In this document: one piece after another, positions 7,757-17,256 of the stretch
Numbering within the stretch: the stretch's first letter is position 1
Layout of the letters: each line of letters opens with the position of its first letter
From: Pyrinomonadaceae bacterium
Lineage (GTDB): Bacteria > Acidobacteriota > Blastocatellia > Pyrinomonadales > Pyrinomonadaceae
Length of the DNA stretch: 64,000 bases
Direction of reading: 5' to 3'
Assembly: GCA_030841105.1 (NCBI GenBank)
Contig: JAVEDE010000028.1
Location: 1-64,000, forward strand
Notes under the pieces: generated by a model
Seen by the model: the letters and a program-made list of their open reading frames with translations, nothing else
Told to the model about the DNA's origin: nothing
Databases searched by the model: none
Position numbers and translations under genes: made by a program

Positions 7757-10096
7757 ATGCGAACTATGGTTCACACGGAAAAAGTATCGAGCCTTGCCGT
7801 CGCCAAAGGGCGCGCCGCAACCGTCGCCGACAGCGGCGATGCTGCCGTCACAGGCAGACGCAAGGCAAGCGTCGTCCCCACGTGGCTCACATGCGCGCTG
7901 TGCCTGCTCTTCACCTGCGTGCCCGCCGTTGCACAGGCGAAGCGCGCGACGGCGGGCGCACGCACGACCGCCGCGCGCGCGGCAGTCGTGCCCGAAGAGA
8001 CTTTGCTGCGCATCGTGCGCGCAGAGGACGAGCGGCGTTGGGACGCGGCAGACCTCGGCGCGCTGCTCTCGGACGCGTCTGCGAGCGTGCGCGCGCGCGC
8101 CGCGCTCGGCGCGGGACGCATCGGCGACGCGCGTGCGGTCGCCCCGCTCGTCGCGCTGCTCCAGACGGACAAGCACGCGGGCGTGCGCGCGGCGGCGGCC
8201 TTCGCGCTCGGCGAGATCGAATCGGGCGCGGCGGCCGAAGGTTTGTTGAGTGTCCTCGAACGTAAACCCGCGGCGGGCGCGGGCGTCGCCGCCGAAGCGC
8301 CGGCCGTGCGCGCGCGCGTGGTGGAAGCCCTCGGCAAGATCGCGGCGGCGATGCCGCAGGCGGACGCGGCGCGCGTCAAAGAGATCGGCCGGGTGTTGCT
8401 CGTCGAACTCGAAACGCGCGGGCGCATCGCGGCGAACCGCGAAGCCGCGCTGCTCGGACTAACGGCCGTCCTGCGCGCGCGTCCCGAAGGCGCGGGGCGC
8501 GTCGTCGCACTCTTCTTAGACTCCGCGGACGCGCGCCTGCGCGCCGACGCCGCCAACACGCTCATGCGTTTGCGCGCGAAGAACGCCAACGATCAACTGC
8601 GCAAGCTGCTCGCCTCGGACACCGACGCGGTGGTGCGCGCTAACGCCGCACGCGCGCTCGGCGTGGCGGAAGACAAGGGCGCGTTCGAGTTGCTGATCGA
8701 ACACGCCGCGAACGACAAAGACGAACGCGTGCGCGTCAGTGCGCTCCGCTCGCTCGGCACGCTACGCGACGCGCGAGCGGCCGACCCGCTCGTCAAACGC
8801 GGCGAGACTTTGCTGAGCGCCTACCGCGCGGCGAAGACCGCGAACGCTTCGGCGCGCCCCGCCGAGTTGAACGAACTGCTCGAACTCGCCACCTCAATCA
8901 GCCGCGTGCTCGCGGGCACGGGACACGAACGCGCGCTCGCCTTCGTCCGCGCGTTTCGCGAGGCCGAGATGTGGAGCGCGCCGGAGGCCGAAGCCGCCTT
9001 CGCGCGCATCGCGCCCAACCAGTATTTGCGCGAACGCCCGTTTCACCAACTCGCCTTCCGCGCGCCCGACAGCCGCGTCACCTGGCAGACTTACGCGGCC
9101 GTCGCGCAGGGACTCGGCGAGGTCGCCGCCGTGGCGAACGAGCGGGCGGGCAACAGCGTGGTCTCCGTGCAGGCCGACGCGCAGTTGGCCTTGCGCACGA
9201 TGCTCGGCGAGGCCACGACGCCCGCGCTCGCCGTGCCCGACGTGTTGACGGCCATCGCCGCATTCAAACCGCCCGACGGCGCGCTCGTCATGCGCGGCCA
9301 ACTCGCCGCGCCCGACGTGATCGTGCGCGCCACGGCCGCAGGCCAACTCGGCGAACTCGCGCCCGACCCGGAGAATGCGTCCGCGCTCGCCGCCGCCCTG
9401 CCCGCCGCCTTGCGCGACGAGATGAACGACGCCGCGCTCGCCATCCTCGACGCGCTCGCCAAGCAAAAATCCGAAGCCGCGCTCGCCGCGATCCGCACCG
9501 CGCTCGACTCGCCCGACTACCTCTTGCGCCGACGCGCCGCCGCCATCCTGCAAGCCGCGCAGCCCGATGCCGAAGCCAATGCCGAAGACGGCCGCATCGA
9601 AACCGTGGCGACGCGCAACCGCATCGGCGATTACCGTCGCGCGCTCGCGCGCAGGGGCGCGCGCGTCGTCGCCACCGTCAACACGGACAAGGGCGTGTTC
9701 AAGTTGGAACTGCTGCCCGACGACGCGCCGCTCACGGTTGACAACTTCGTCGAACTCGCACGTCGCGGCTACTTCAACAACATCGCGTTCCACCGCGTCG
9801 TGCCGAACTTCGTCATACAGGGCGGCGACCCGCGCGGCGACGGCAACGGCGGCCCCGGCTACCAGATTCGCTGCGAGATCAACGCCACGCCTTACGCGCG
9901 CGGCACGGTCGGCATGGCGCTCTCCGGCAAAGACACGGGCGGCTCGCAGTGGTTCATCACGCACTCGCCGCAGCCGCACCTCGACGGCGGCTACACCGTC
10001 TTCGCGCGTGTCGTCGAAGGCATGGAGACGGTTGACCGCATCACGCGCGGCGACCGCATCCTCGCCATCAACGTCGCCGAGACGCGGCGCAAGTAG
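7757..10096 (+). CDS. Exported HEAT-repeat protein fused to a cyclophilin-type peptidyl-prolyl isomerase
   Basis: A 779-aa protein. After a hydrophobic export segment (WLTCALCLLFTCVPAVAQA) come many Ala/Arg-rich HEAT-like helical repeats (for example DARAVAPLVALLQTD). The C-terminal cyclophilin domain (about 9660-10090) contains FHRVV, VIQGGDPRGDG, GTVGMA, GSQWFIT and HLDGGYTVF, so the catalytic surface looks intact. HEAT solenoids usually bind protein partners, so a periplasmic folding factor with its own client-binding scaffold is likely. ATG 7757 is chosen because a promoter candidate lies at 7652-7681; an in-frame ATG at 7766 is also possible. It is followed after 18 nt by an M1-like gene. 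Confidence 0.85.
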   Translation: MRTMVHTEKVSSLAVAKGRAATVADSGDAAVTGRRKASVVPTWLTCALCLLFTCVPAVAQAKRATAGARTTAARAAVVPEETLLRIVRAEDERRWDAADLGALLSDASASVRARAALGAGRIGDARAVAPLVALLQTDKHAGVRAAAAFALGEIESGAAAEGLLSVLERKPAAGAGVAAEAPAVRARVVEALGKIAAAMPQADAARVKEIGRVLLVELETRGRIAANREAALLGLTAVLRARPEGAGRVVALFLDSADARLRADAANTLMRLRAKNANDQLRKLLASDTDAVVRANAARALGVAEDKGAFELLIEHAANDKDERVRVSALRSLGTLRDARAADPLVKRGETLLSAYRAAKTANASARPAELNELLELATSISRVLAGTGHERALAFVRAFREAEMWSAPEAEAAFARIAPNQYLRERPFHQLAFRAPDSRVTWQTYAAVAQGLGEVAAVANERAGNSVVSVQADAQLALRTMLGEATTPALAVPDVLTAIAAFKPPDGALVMRGQLAAPDVIVRATAAGQLGELAPDPENASALAAALPAALRDEMNDAALAILDALAKQKSEAALAAIRTALDSPDYLLRRRAAAILQAAQPDAEANAEDGRIETVATRNRIGDYRRALARRGARVVATVNTDKGVFKLELLPDDAPLTVDNFVELARRGYFNNIAFHRVVPNFVIQGGDPRGDGNGGPGYQIRCEINATPYARGTVGMALSGKDTGGSQWFITHSPQPHLDGGYTVFARVVEGMETVDRITRGDRILAINVAETRRK

Positions 10097-10114
10097 ATTC
10101 CGACGGAGAACTGT

Positions 10115-12124
10115 TTGACCCGAAGATTTCAACGCGAAGCATCGCAGCCGCGAAAGAAGTTTTTTAAGACTCCTTCGCGCCTTCGTGCCTTCAAGGTGTC
10201 AACGCGCGCCGTTCTGCTCTTGGCACTCGCAGTCTGCGCGTCGCTCTCATGCGCCGCCTCGCTCCGCGCGCAGACGCCCGCCCCAACTCCGCAGAGCAAA
10301 GCCAACGCAACACCGACGCGCCCGACGCGTTACCAGATCAATTTCGCGCTCGACTTCGACGCGCGCACGTTCACGGCCACCGAGCGCGTGCGCTGGGTCA
10401 ACAACGACGACCGCGCCGCCTCGGTCGTCTATTTCCACCTCTACGCGAACCAGCGCAGTAACAACGGCAACGGCGGTAACAACAACGACGCGCCGCGCGC
10501 CGCGCCCAACACCACCGCCGACGCCGCGGGTGAAGAGACGACGGCGGCGTCAGACGAACCGCGCATCGAGATCAAGAGCGTGCGCCACGCCGAGACGCAG
10601 AGCGCGCTCGCCTACGCGCTCGACGAACCGGCGACGCTCTTGCGCGTCAACCTGCGCGAAGCGGTCGCGCCCGGCGCGGCGACCGACATCGAGATCGCGT
10701 TCGCGGGCAGCGTCCCCGAAATTGACCCCGACGAGACGAGCCTGCCCTCGCACGTCATCCAGCAACTCGGCGCGGCCTTGCGCGACACGCGCGAGACGCG
10801 CCGTGCGCGCGACACCAACTTCCGCGCGCGCGGCGTGATGCTGCTCGGCACGGCCTACCCGGTGCTCGCCGTGCGCGACGGCGGCGAGTGGCAGCGCGAG
10901 GTGCGCGCGACTGTCGGCGACCCGCTGCACACGGAAGTGGCCGACTACGAAGTGACCATTGACGCCCCCGCCGACATCGCCCTCTTCACCTCCGCCGAAG
11001 CGCGACACGCGGGCACAGCCACGACGAGCAACGGTGCGGCCACGACAAGCGGCGGCGCGAGCACGAACAGTAACGCGGGCATCGGCAATACGGGCACGAG
11101 CGGGGGCGCGGGTGCGGACGCGGCGAAAGCGTCCGCGCGCTCTTTCGCCGGAGAGAACCTTCGCAACTTCGCCATCCTCGCCGGGCGCGGGCTGCAATCC
11201 GGGGAACGAACGGTGGGCGGCGTGCGCGTGCGCTCCGTCTGGACGATGGAACATGAGAAGATCGGTCGTCGCGTGCTCGACACGGCGGCCGAGGCCGTGC
11301 GCGTCTTCACGGCGCGTTACGGCGCGCTGCCCGTGGCGAGTTTGACCGTGGCGGAAGCGCCGCTCGTCGCCGGTCTCGGCAGCGCGGAGTTCGCCAACCT
11401 GAGCGTCATCGCCAGTGCCTTCTACGTTGACTTCGACTCGCCCGCCGTCCGCAACCTGCCCGAACTCGTGCGCGAGCAGCGCGCCTCGGTCGAAGACAGT
11501 CTGGAGTTCGCCACCGCCCACATGCTCGCGCATCAGTGGTGGGGCATGCTCGTCGGCAACTCGCCGGAACGCGCGCCCGTGCTCGACGAAGCCCTCGCAC
11601 ACTGGTCTGCGCTCGTCTACTACCGCGAGACGCACGGCGCGGTGCGCGCGCAGGCCGCGCGCGACGATCAACTGCGCGGCGTCTACGAAATCTACCGCAC
11701 CTTCGGCGGCGAAGACATGCCCGCCCTGCGCCCCGCGCGCGACTTCCGCAACTCCTTCCAGTATGCCGCAATCGTCTCGGCCAAGGGCGCGCTGATGTAC
11801 GACGCGCTCGTCAAACTGCTCGGCGAGGAGCGCGTCTTCACCGCCCTGCGCCGCTACGCCGAAGCCAACCGTTACGAGATCGCCGAACTCGACGATCTGC
11901 GCGGCGCGTTCGTCGCCGAAGCGCCCGTCACACAGCGTCGCGCCGTCACGCGCACCTTCGACCGCTGGCTCTCCGAGCGTCACGGCGACGAAGACATCGC
12001 CCCGCCCAACCCGCAACTCGCCGCCGCGCTCGGCCTCACGCCCGAAACCACCGGCACGCCCAACCGCAACCCCGTCTCCCGCCTCGGCCGCTTCTTCTGG
12101 CGACAGATGACGCGCATACGCTAA
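10115..12124 (+). CDS. M1-aminopeptidase-like exported protein lacking the catalytic glutamate
   Basis: A 669-aa protein with a hydrophobic export segment (AVLLLALAVCASLSCAA) after a basic stretch, a beta-rich N-terminal M1-like domain, and a gluzincin-type helical domain. The HExxH-x18-E site reads H469-M470-L-A-H473, 18 residues, then E492. All three zinc ligands are kept, but the catalytic Glu is Met. A non-catalytic zinc protein, or one with altered chemistry, is implied. A low-complexity Thr/Ser/Gly/Ala insert lies at about residues 300-340. The TTG start at 10115 has GGAG 6 nt upstream; a GTG at 10196 is an alternative. Confidence 0.8.
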   Translation: MTRRFQREASQPRKKFFKTPSRLRAFKVSTRAVLLLALAVCASLSCAASLRAQTPAPTPQSKANATPTRPTRYQINFALDFDARTFTATERVRWVNNDDRAASVVYFHLYANQRSNNGNGGNNNDAPRAAPNTTADAAGEETTAASDEPRIEIKSVRHAETQSALAYALDEPATLLRVNLREAVAPGAATDIEIAFAGSVPEIDPDETSLPSHVIQQLGAALRDTRETRRARDTNFRARGVMLLGTAYPVLAVRDGGEWQREVRATVGDPLHTEVADYEVTIDAPADIALFTSAEARHAGTATTSNGAATTSGGASTNSNAGIGNTGTSGGAGADAAKASARSFAGENLRNFAILAGRGLQSGERTVGGVRVRSVWTMEHEKIGRRVLDTAAEAVRVFTARYGALPVASLTVAEAPLVAGLGSAEFANLSVIASAFYVDFDSPAVRNLPELVREQRASVEDSLEFATAHMLAHQWWGMLVGNSPERAPVLDEALAHWSALVYYRETHGAVRAQAARDDQLRGVYEIYRTFGGEDMPALRPARDFRNSFQYAAIVSAKGALMYDALVKLLGEERVFTALRRYAEANRYEIAELDDLRGAFVAEAPVTQRRAVTRTFDRWLSERHGDEDIAPPNPQLAAALGLTPETTGTPNRNPVSRLGRFFWRQMTRIR

Positions 12125-12542
12125 TCCCCACGCGCTCCATCACCTCAACCCATCACGACGATCAGTCATTCACTGATCTTCAACCCATCACGGCGATCAG
12201 TCATCAACTGATCTTCTCTGCGCTTCGTTGTTCGCTATAACTTTCAACGCGCCTCGTCGCGCGTAAAAAATCTGGAACTACTTCTCGACTCGCGCAAGGG
12301 GTGTTTCCAATTCGGGTGGCGCACGTTGCGCACGCGTCGGTTTGAACGGTCAGCTTGATGTCGCCTGAGTCAAACAGACGGATGCGTGCGGCGCGCGTGG
12401 CGCGTGCGTTCGGTTTCGTGAAGTTTTCGTGACGGGTTTAAGCGGCACGCCGATTGTTTAAGTATCAGCGTCCGGCGAAACACCCTGCCGCGCCATCCGC
12501 TGTAGCGGAGCAGGCTTTAAAACACACGAGGAACTTAAATTG
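12125..12542. other. Intergenic region upstream of the subtilase
   Basis: About 418 nt. It holds a 35-bp direct repeat pair at 12146-12215 and, nearer the gene, a stem-loop at 12484-12514 (CCTGC...GCAGG enclosing CCGC-TGTA-GCGG) in the presumed 5' leader of the subtilase. I see no ORF with coding character. No promoter is clear enough to call. Confidence 0.5.
12146..12215. repeat. Two 35-bp direct repeats, each containing a GATCAGT/ACTGATC palindrome
   Basis: Units at 12146-12180 and 12181-12215 differ at only a few positions. Each contains GATCAGT followed by ACTGATC, so each copy can form a small hairpin. They start about 20 nt after the M1-like stop codon. They could act as a transcript 3'-end structure or a tandem protein-binding site. 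Confidence 0.7.
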
Positions 12543-14735
12543 ATGCGTAGGTCAACCCCCCTGACCCTGTTACTGGTTTATTCACTTCTGCTCTCGCTTG
12601 CCGGGGCGTCTCTGCCGCTCACGTCGGCGCGCGCCGCGTTTGGAACTCCCGCTCGTCGCAACGGCGACGCGCCCACGGGCAAGCTGTCGAACTTGTTGCG
12701 CGCGCGGGCGCGGCAGGCGAAGCGTGGCGACGGCGCGCGCACACGCGTCATCCTCAATCTGGCCGACGAGTCGGCGGCGAATGAAGCGCGAGCGATGTTG
12801 CAGGGCGCGGGCGCGAGCGTCCGCGGGGAGTTGAACGAACTCGGCGTGATGGTCGCGGACGTGCCCGTCGAGCGGCTCGAAGAACTCGCCGCGCGCGACG
12901 AAGTTTCATGGCTGTCGGAAGACGCGGAGGTGCGCACGCTGGCGACCACGACGACCGACAACACCAGCCATCTTGAAGTGACGACCGGCGCGAGCAATGT
13001 CTTGCCCGCGGACGTGACGGATGGCGGCGCGGGCAACGGCGTCGGCATCGCCTTCCTCGACAGCGGCATCAGCCGCCCGGACGCGGCGGAGTTCGCGGGC
13101 TACAAACTCGAATCCACTGGCGGCCTGCTCGGCGGCGGCGGTCTGCTCGGCACGGGGCTGATCTCCACCCCGACGCGCACGCCCTACAACCGCATCACGC
13201 AGGAAGTTGACTTCACCGGCGAAGGCACGAAGCTCGACAACTACGGCCACGGCACGCACGCCGCAGGGGTAGCGGCGGGCACGGGGCAGGCGAGCGAAGA
13301 GTACGCCGCCGCGCACGCGGGCGCGCCCACCTACGGCGGCATCGCGCCGATGGCGAACCTCGTCAGCGTCCGCGTCCTCAATTCGCAGGGCGTGGGCACG
13401 GTCTCCGGCGTCATTGCCGGAATCAACTGGGTCATCGCGAACAAAGCGACTTATAAAATCCGCGTGATGAACTTGTCGCTCGGCACTTCGATCACGCAGA
13501 GCTACAAGACCGACCCGCTGTGTCAGGCGGTGGAGCGCGCGGTGGATGCAGGCATCGTCGTCGTCGTCGCGGCGGGCAATCTCGGCAAAGACAACAACGG
13601 GCAGACGATCTACGGCGGCATTCTTTCGCCCGCCAATTCGCCGAAGGTGATCACGGTCGGCGCGACCAACACGCAGGAGACCGTCGGGCGTTCGGATGAC
13701 ACGGTGACGAGTTACTCGTCGCGCGGCCCGACGCTCGTTGACGGTCTCGTCAAGCCCGACCTCGTCGCGCCCGGCAACCGCATCGGCGCGGCCGAGTCGT
13801 CCGTCACCTCTCCCACGGCGAGCAATTCTTATTCGACGAGCGGCGGCGGTCTGCTCGGCGGCTTGGTGTTAGGCAACTCCGCCACGACGACGCCGGACGC
13901 GACCGGCACGTATCGCATCTGGAGCGGCACGTCTTTCGCCGCGCCGGCCGTCGCCGGTACGGTCGCCTTGATGCTCGAAGCCAACCCGTCGCTCACGCCG
14001 CGTCTCGTCAAAGCACTCGTCATGCGTACCGCGCAGCGCCTGCCCTATTACGAAACCAGCGTGATGACCGGGAGCATGTCTTCCTTCGAGCGCGTCATCA
14101 CCGAAGGTGCGGGCGAGTTGAACGCCAACGCCGCCGTCGCGCTCGCGCGCGCCGTTCGCAAGGACGCAGACCGCGCGCGTGTGGGCGAGAACCTGATCAC
14201 GAACACCAAGATCACTTACGCCACCGTACCCGGCATCACCGCGCCCATCGGCGGCCAATCCGTGCCGCTCAACAACGGCGTCGTCTGGGTTGACGGCGTT
14301 GCCTTCAACAGCCGGCTGCAACTCACCAACTGCTACCAACTCGCCGACGGGCAGACGATCTCCAGCGGCTTCGCCGTCGCCGACGGCTACATGAACGCCA
14401 ACGGGAGCTACGTGCTCAGCAACGGCATCGTCGTCGCGAGCGGGATCGTCGTGGCAAGCGGCATCGTGGTAGCGAGCGGAATTGTCGTCGCCAGTGGCAT
14501 CGTCGTCGCGAGCGGCATCGTCGTCGCGAGTGATTACGTGTTGGCTGACGGGCAACTGCCCACCGGAGCGTCGAGCGGATTGAGTTTCGACAACGAGGCG
14601 ATCTGGGCGTCGAATTTAGTTGACCCGGCGACGGTGGACATCCGGCCGGATCGGGTCATTCTGCTCGGCGAGGACGCAGTGCCCGTCGGCGTCGCGCGCC
14701 TGTCACCTAACAGCCCGCTTTACCCGCGCCCCTAA
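12543..14735 (+). CDS. Secreted S8 subtilisin-like serine protease with C-terminal GIVVAS repeats
   Basis: A 730-aa protein. The signal peptide is MRRSTPLTLLLVYSLLLSLAG and onward. A propeptide (I9-like) of about residues 60-130 (RVILNLADES to WLSEDAEV) comes before the subtilase domain. The catalytic triad is visible: Asp173 (FLDSG), His236 (YGHGTHAAG) and Ser464 (SGTSFAAP). The C-terminal part carries six perfect GIVVAS hexapeptides, then a short tail. ATG 12543 follows CGAGGAA; an in-frame TTG lies just before it. It is likely exported and self-processed. The repeats may form a beta-solenoid or a surface-attachment stalk. Confidence 0.9.
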   Translation: MRRSTPLTLLLVYSLLLSLAGASLPLTSARAAFGTPARRNGDAPTGKLSNLLRARARQAKRGDGARTRVILNLADESAANEARAMLQGAGASVRGELNELGVMVADVPVERLEELAARDEVSWLSEDAEVRTLATTTTDNTSHLEVTTGASNVLPADVTDGGAGNGVGIAFLDSGISRPDAAEFAGYKLESTGGLLGGGGLLGTGLISTPTRTPYNRITQEVDFTGEGTKLDNYGHGTHAAGVAAGTGQASEEYAAAHAGAPTYGGIAPMANLVSVRVLNSQGVGTVSGVIAGINWVIANKATYKIRVMNLSLGTSITQSYKTDPLCQAVERAVDAGIVVVVAAGNLGKDNNGQTIYGGILSPANSPKVITVGATNTQETVGRSDDTVTSYSSRGPTLVDGLVKPDLVAPGNRIGAAESSVTSPTASNSYSTSGGGLLGGLVLGNSATTTPDATGTYRIWSGTSFAAPAVAGTVALMLEANPSLTPRLVKALVMRTAQRLPYYETSVMTGSMSSFERVITEGAGELNANAAVALARAVRKDADRARVGENLITNTKITYATVPGITAPIGGQSVPLNNGVVWVDGVAFNSRLQLTNCYQLADGQTISSGFAVADGYMNANGSYVLSNGIVVASGIVVASGIVVASGIVVASGIVVASGIVVASDYVLADGQLPTGASSGLSFDNEAIWASNLVDPATVDIRPDRVILLGEDAVPVGVARLSPNSPLYPRP
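14424..14531 (+). repeat. Six tandem 18-bp units encoding GIVVAS
   Basis: Six consecutive 18-nt units (14424, 14442, 14460, 14478, 14496, 14514), each encoding Gly-Ile-Val-Val-Ala-Ser. The units differ only at synonymous positions (GTC/GTG/GTA, GCG/GCA/GCC, AGC/AGT), so the protein sequence has been conserved while the DNA drifted. Confidence 0.95.
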
Positions 14736-14802
14736 CCGGGCGGCGCGAGACGGGGCGGGGCGTCGTGCGCTCCGCGCCCGCTGACCTTCGAGAGTGCGGC
14801 AC

Positions 14803-17061
14803 ATGACGGAAGAGAACCCGACAGCAGGAAGCAACAACGCGACAAGCGCCACTGCGACGAGCACCATCGCGGCGAGCAGCACTGCGACGAGCAGCACCGC
14901 GACGATCTACCCGACGATGCTCACAGTCGTGAGCCTCGCGTTGTGGCTCGCGGCGACCGTGAGTTTTGTCGCCGGGGGCGCGTCGTGGCATGAACAACTG
15001 AGCGTGCTCGCGCTGCTGCCGCTCGTCGTCGTGACGGGCATGTTCCCCAACACGCTGCCGCTGCCCTCCGGCCTCAAGCTGTCGCGCGAGCGGATGAACT
15101 TCACGCTCTCCGACGCGCTCGTGTTGCTCATCGCCTGCCGCTACGGGTTCGCCGCGTGCGTCTTCGTGGCGGGCATCGAGGGACTCACCTCTTCGCGTCG
15201 CGCCGTGCGCCGACTCTCAAGCAATCTCTATTCGTTCGGCATGATGTCGCTTGCGGCCGCGGCCGCTGCGGCTAGCCTCCGTCTGGTGCTCGCCTACGGG
15301 TTCGGCGAAGTTGCGGGCGGCGCAGAGCGGTCTTTCCCGGCTGTCGCCGTCGGCGTGCTGGTGGCGAGCGTCGTCCACATCAGCGTCAACACGGGCGTCA
15401 TCTCTTTGCTGTTTGCGACGCGCCTCGGCGTCTCCGTGCTGTCGAGTTGGCGTGAGAATTTTCGCGTGGCCGCGCCGCTGTTTCTGCCGACGAGCGCGGC
15501 GGCGAGTTTGATGTACGTCGGTCTTCAATCGGGCGCGTTGACGATGTTCGCCATCGGCGCGCCCGTCCTCATCGCCATCCACTTCGGCCATCGCCGCTAT
15601 CGCGACAGCATGCAGGAGCAACTCGACATCATCGAGCGCGCGCAACAGGAACGCATCGCCACGATGGAGAAGGCGCACCGCGAAACTATCGAAGCCCTCG
15701 CCGTGACCATCAACGCCAAGGACGAGGTGACGCACGAACACGTCCTGCGCGTGCAGATTTACGCCGCCGGGGTCGCACGCCTCCTCGGCTGTTCGGACGC
15801 CGAGATCGAAGCCCTGCGCGCGGGCGCGCTTCTGCACGACATCGGCAAGATCGCCGTGCCCGATTACATCATCAACAAGCCGGGCAAACTCACCGCCGCC
15901 GAGTTTGAGCAGATGAAGATGCACACGCTCGTCGGCGCGCAGATACTCGGCCGCGTCGGCTTCTCCTACCCGGTCGTGCCCGTCGTCCGCTCGCACCACG
16001 AACGTTGGGACGGCAAAGGCTACCCCGACGGGCTGGCGGGCGAAGCCATCCCGCTGACGGCGCGCATACTCACCGTCGTTGACTGCTTCGACGCCGTGCG
16101 CGAAGACCGCCAGTATCGTAAAGGCATGACGCGCGCAGAGGCCGTGGAGTATCTGTTGGGCAACAGCGGCACGCAGTATGACCCGCGCGTCGTCGGCACA
16201 TTCATCACGCACCTGCCGGAGTTCGAGGCTGAGATCGCGGCGCACCGCAACACGGCCGCGCCGACCTACGGCATCGAACCCGTCGAACAACTCTCCGAGG
16301 CCGCGCGCCACGTGCCGCCCGCCGCCGGTCTGGCCGAAGCGGCGTCAACGGGCGCGTCCCAATTCGCAGATGTCGCCTTCACCGCCGCCGAGCGCGCAAT
16401 GCTCGACGACGCCGCACGCCGCTTGAGCGAGGCGAACAGTCTCGACGAAATGCTCGCTTCGTTCGTGGAGAGCTTGAAGGCAGTCGTGCCTTATGACACG
16501 TGCGCGTTGACGCTCGCGCCGCCGCACGCCGACGATTGCATCGTGGCGCACGCGGACGGGCGGCACGCCGCACAACTCTACGGCCGCATAGTCGTCGCGG
16601 ACGAAGGCGTCACGGGCTGGGTGCTCGTCAACCGCCAGCCGTTCTACAACGCCGACCCCAGACTCGATCTCCCGCCCGCGCTCGTCGCGCGCGACGCCTC
16701 CTACCGCACGCTCGCCGCCTGCCCCATCATGCACGGCACAGAACTCCACGGCGTCGTCACCCTCTATTCGTCAAGCCTCCCGAAATACGAGGCAGCGCAC
16801 CAGCAACGCCTCGAAGCGTTGACCGCCCTCCTCGCAACGCAACTGTCAAACGACGCGACGTCAGAATTGACAAACGTTGCGTCGCCCGAATTGACAAACG
16901 TCGTGTCGCCAGAATCATCTAACGTCGCGACGCACGTCTCGCCGCGTCTCCCTCTGCCCGCGTCGCCCTTCACCGTCGGCGCATCGCAAGTCGCGCCCGT
17001 TTTCGCCTTGCCGCAGACGAGTCTGACGGGCGTTGCGATTGAATCCGAGTTATCGCACTAA
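14803..17061 (+). CDS. Membrane HD-GYP phosphodiesterase with C-terminal GAF domain
   Basis: A 752-aa protein. A Ser/Thr/Ala-rich N-terminus is followed by about six membrane segments (residues about 40-260), an HD-GYP domain, and a GAF domain (about 540-670). The HD pair is His345-Asp346 in LLHDIGK, and the second signature HHERWDGKGYPDG has Gly406-Tyr407-Pro408. This is consistent with cyclic-di-GMP hydrolysis at the inner membrane, with ligand or membrane state sensed by the N-terminal region and GAF. A short octapeptide repeat precedes the C-terminus. ATG 14803 is preferred over GTG 14794. It follows the subtilase by 67 nt. Confidence 0.88.
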   Translation: MTEENPTAGSNNATSATATSTIAASSTATSSTATIYPTMLTVVSLALWLAATVSFVAGGASWHEQLSVLALLPLVVVTGMFPNTLPLPSGLKLSRERMNFTLSDALVLLIACRYGFAACVFVAGIEGLTSSRRAVRRLSSNLYSFGMMSLAAAAAAASLRLVLAYGFGEVAGGAERSFPAVAVGVLVASVVHISVNTGVISLLFATRLGVSVLSSWRENFRVAAPLFLPTSAAASLMYVGLQSGALTMFAIGAPVLIAIHFGHRRYRDSMQEQLDIIERAQQERIATMEKAHRETIEALAVTINAKDEVTHEHVLRVQIYAAGVARLLGCSDAEIEALRAGALLHDIGKIAVPDYIINKPGKLTAAEFEQMKMHTLVGAQILGRVGFSYPVVPVVRSHHERWDGKGYPDGLAGEAIPLTARILTVVDCFDAVREDRQYRKGMTRAEAVEYLLGNSGTQYDPRVVGTFITHLPEFEAEIAAHRNTAAPTYGIEPVEQLSEAARHVPPAAGLAEAASTGASQFADVAFTAAERAMLDDAARRLSEANSLDEMLASFVESLKAVVPYDTCALTLAPPHADDCIVAHADGRHAAQLYGRIVVADEGVTGWVLVNRQPFYNADPRLDLPPALVARDASYRTLAACPIMHGTELHGVVTLYSSSLPKYEAAHQQRLEALTALLATQLSNDATSELTNVASPELTNVVSPESSNVATHVSPRLPLPASPFTVGASQVAPVFALPQTSLTGVAIESELSH
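16843..16932 (+). repeat. 24-bp tandem units in the HD-GYP gene 3' region
   Basis: Three full 24-nt units (16843, 16867, 16891) encode LSNDATSE, LTNVASPE and LTNVVSPE. A fourth decayed unit (SSNVAT) follows. They lie after the GAF domain in a low-complexity tail, probably a flexible linker that is free to expand. Confidence 0.8.
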
Positions 17062-17256
17062 ACTTTCCGACGCCGCCCGCGCGCTCCCCCATCTAATTTT
17101 TCCTTCCCGCAGTCTTTCCGCGCTGCCCGTTCGTACTACTATGTGGGGCGCGACCGCATCTGATTGTCGGCGCGTCGCGGTTCGGCGCGCGGGCTTGCCA
17201 CGACGGCGTGGACGCGCCCGTCGGTCGGAATCGTTGCAGCACGGGGAGGGATCGCA

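Noticed and set aside
8894..10132. A 412-aa minus-strand frame opposite the HEAT-cyclophilin gene
   Set aside because: Antisense shadow of a gene with conserved cyclophilin motifs; composition is typical of GC-rich shadow frames.
10115..12124. A pseudogene call for the first M1-like gene
   Set aside because: The frame is intact over 669 codons, the zinc ligands and spacing are kept, and an SD precedes the start; loss of one residue is better described as a pseudoenzyme.
12484..12514. A c-di-GMP or other riboswitch before the subtilase
   Set aside because: A stem-loop exists but conserved riboswitch positions are not recognisable; kept only as an unassigned leader hairpin.
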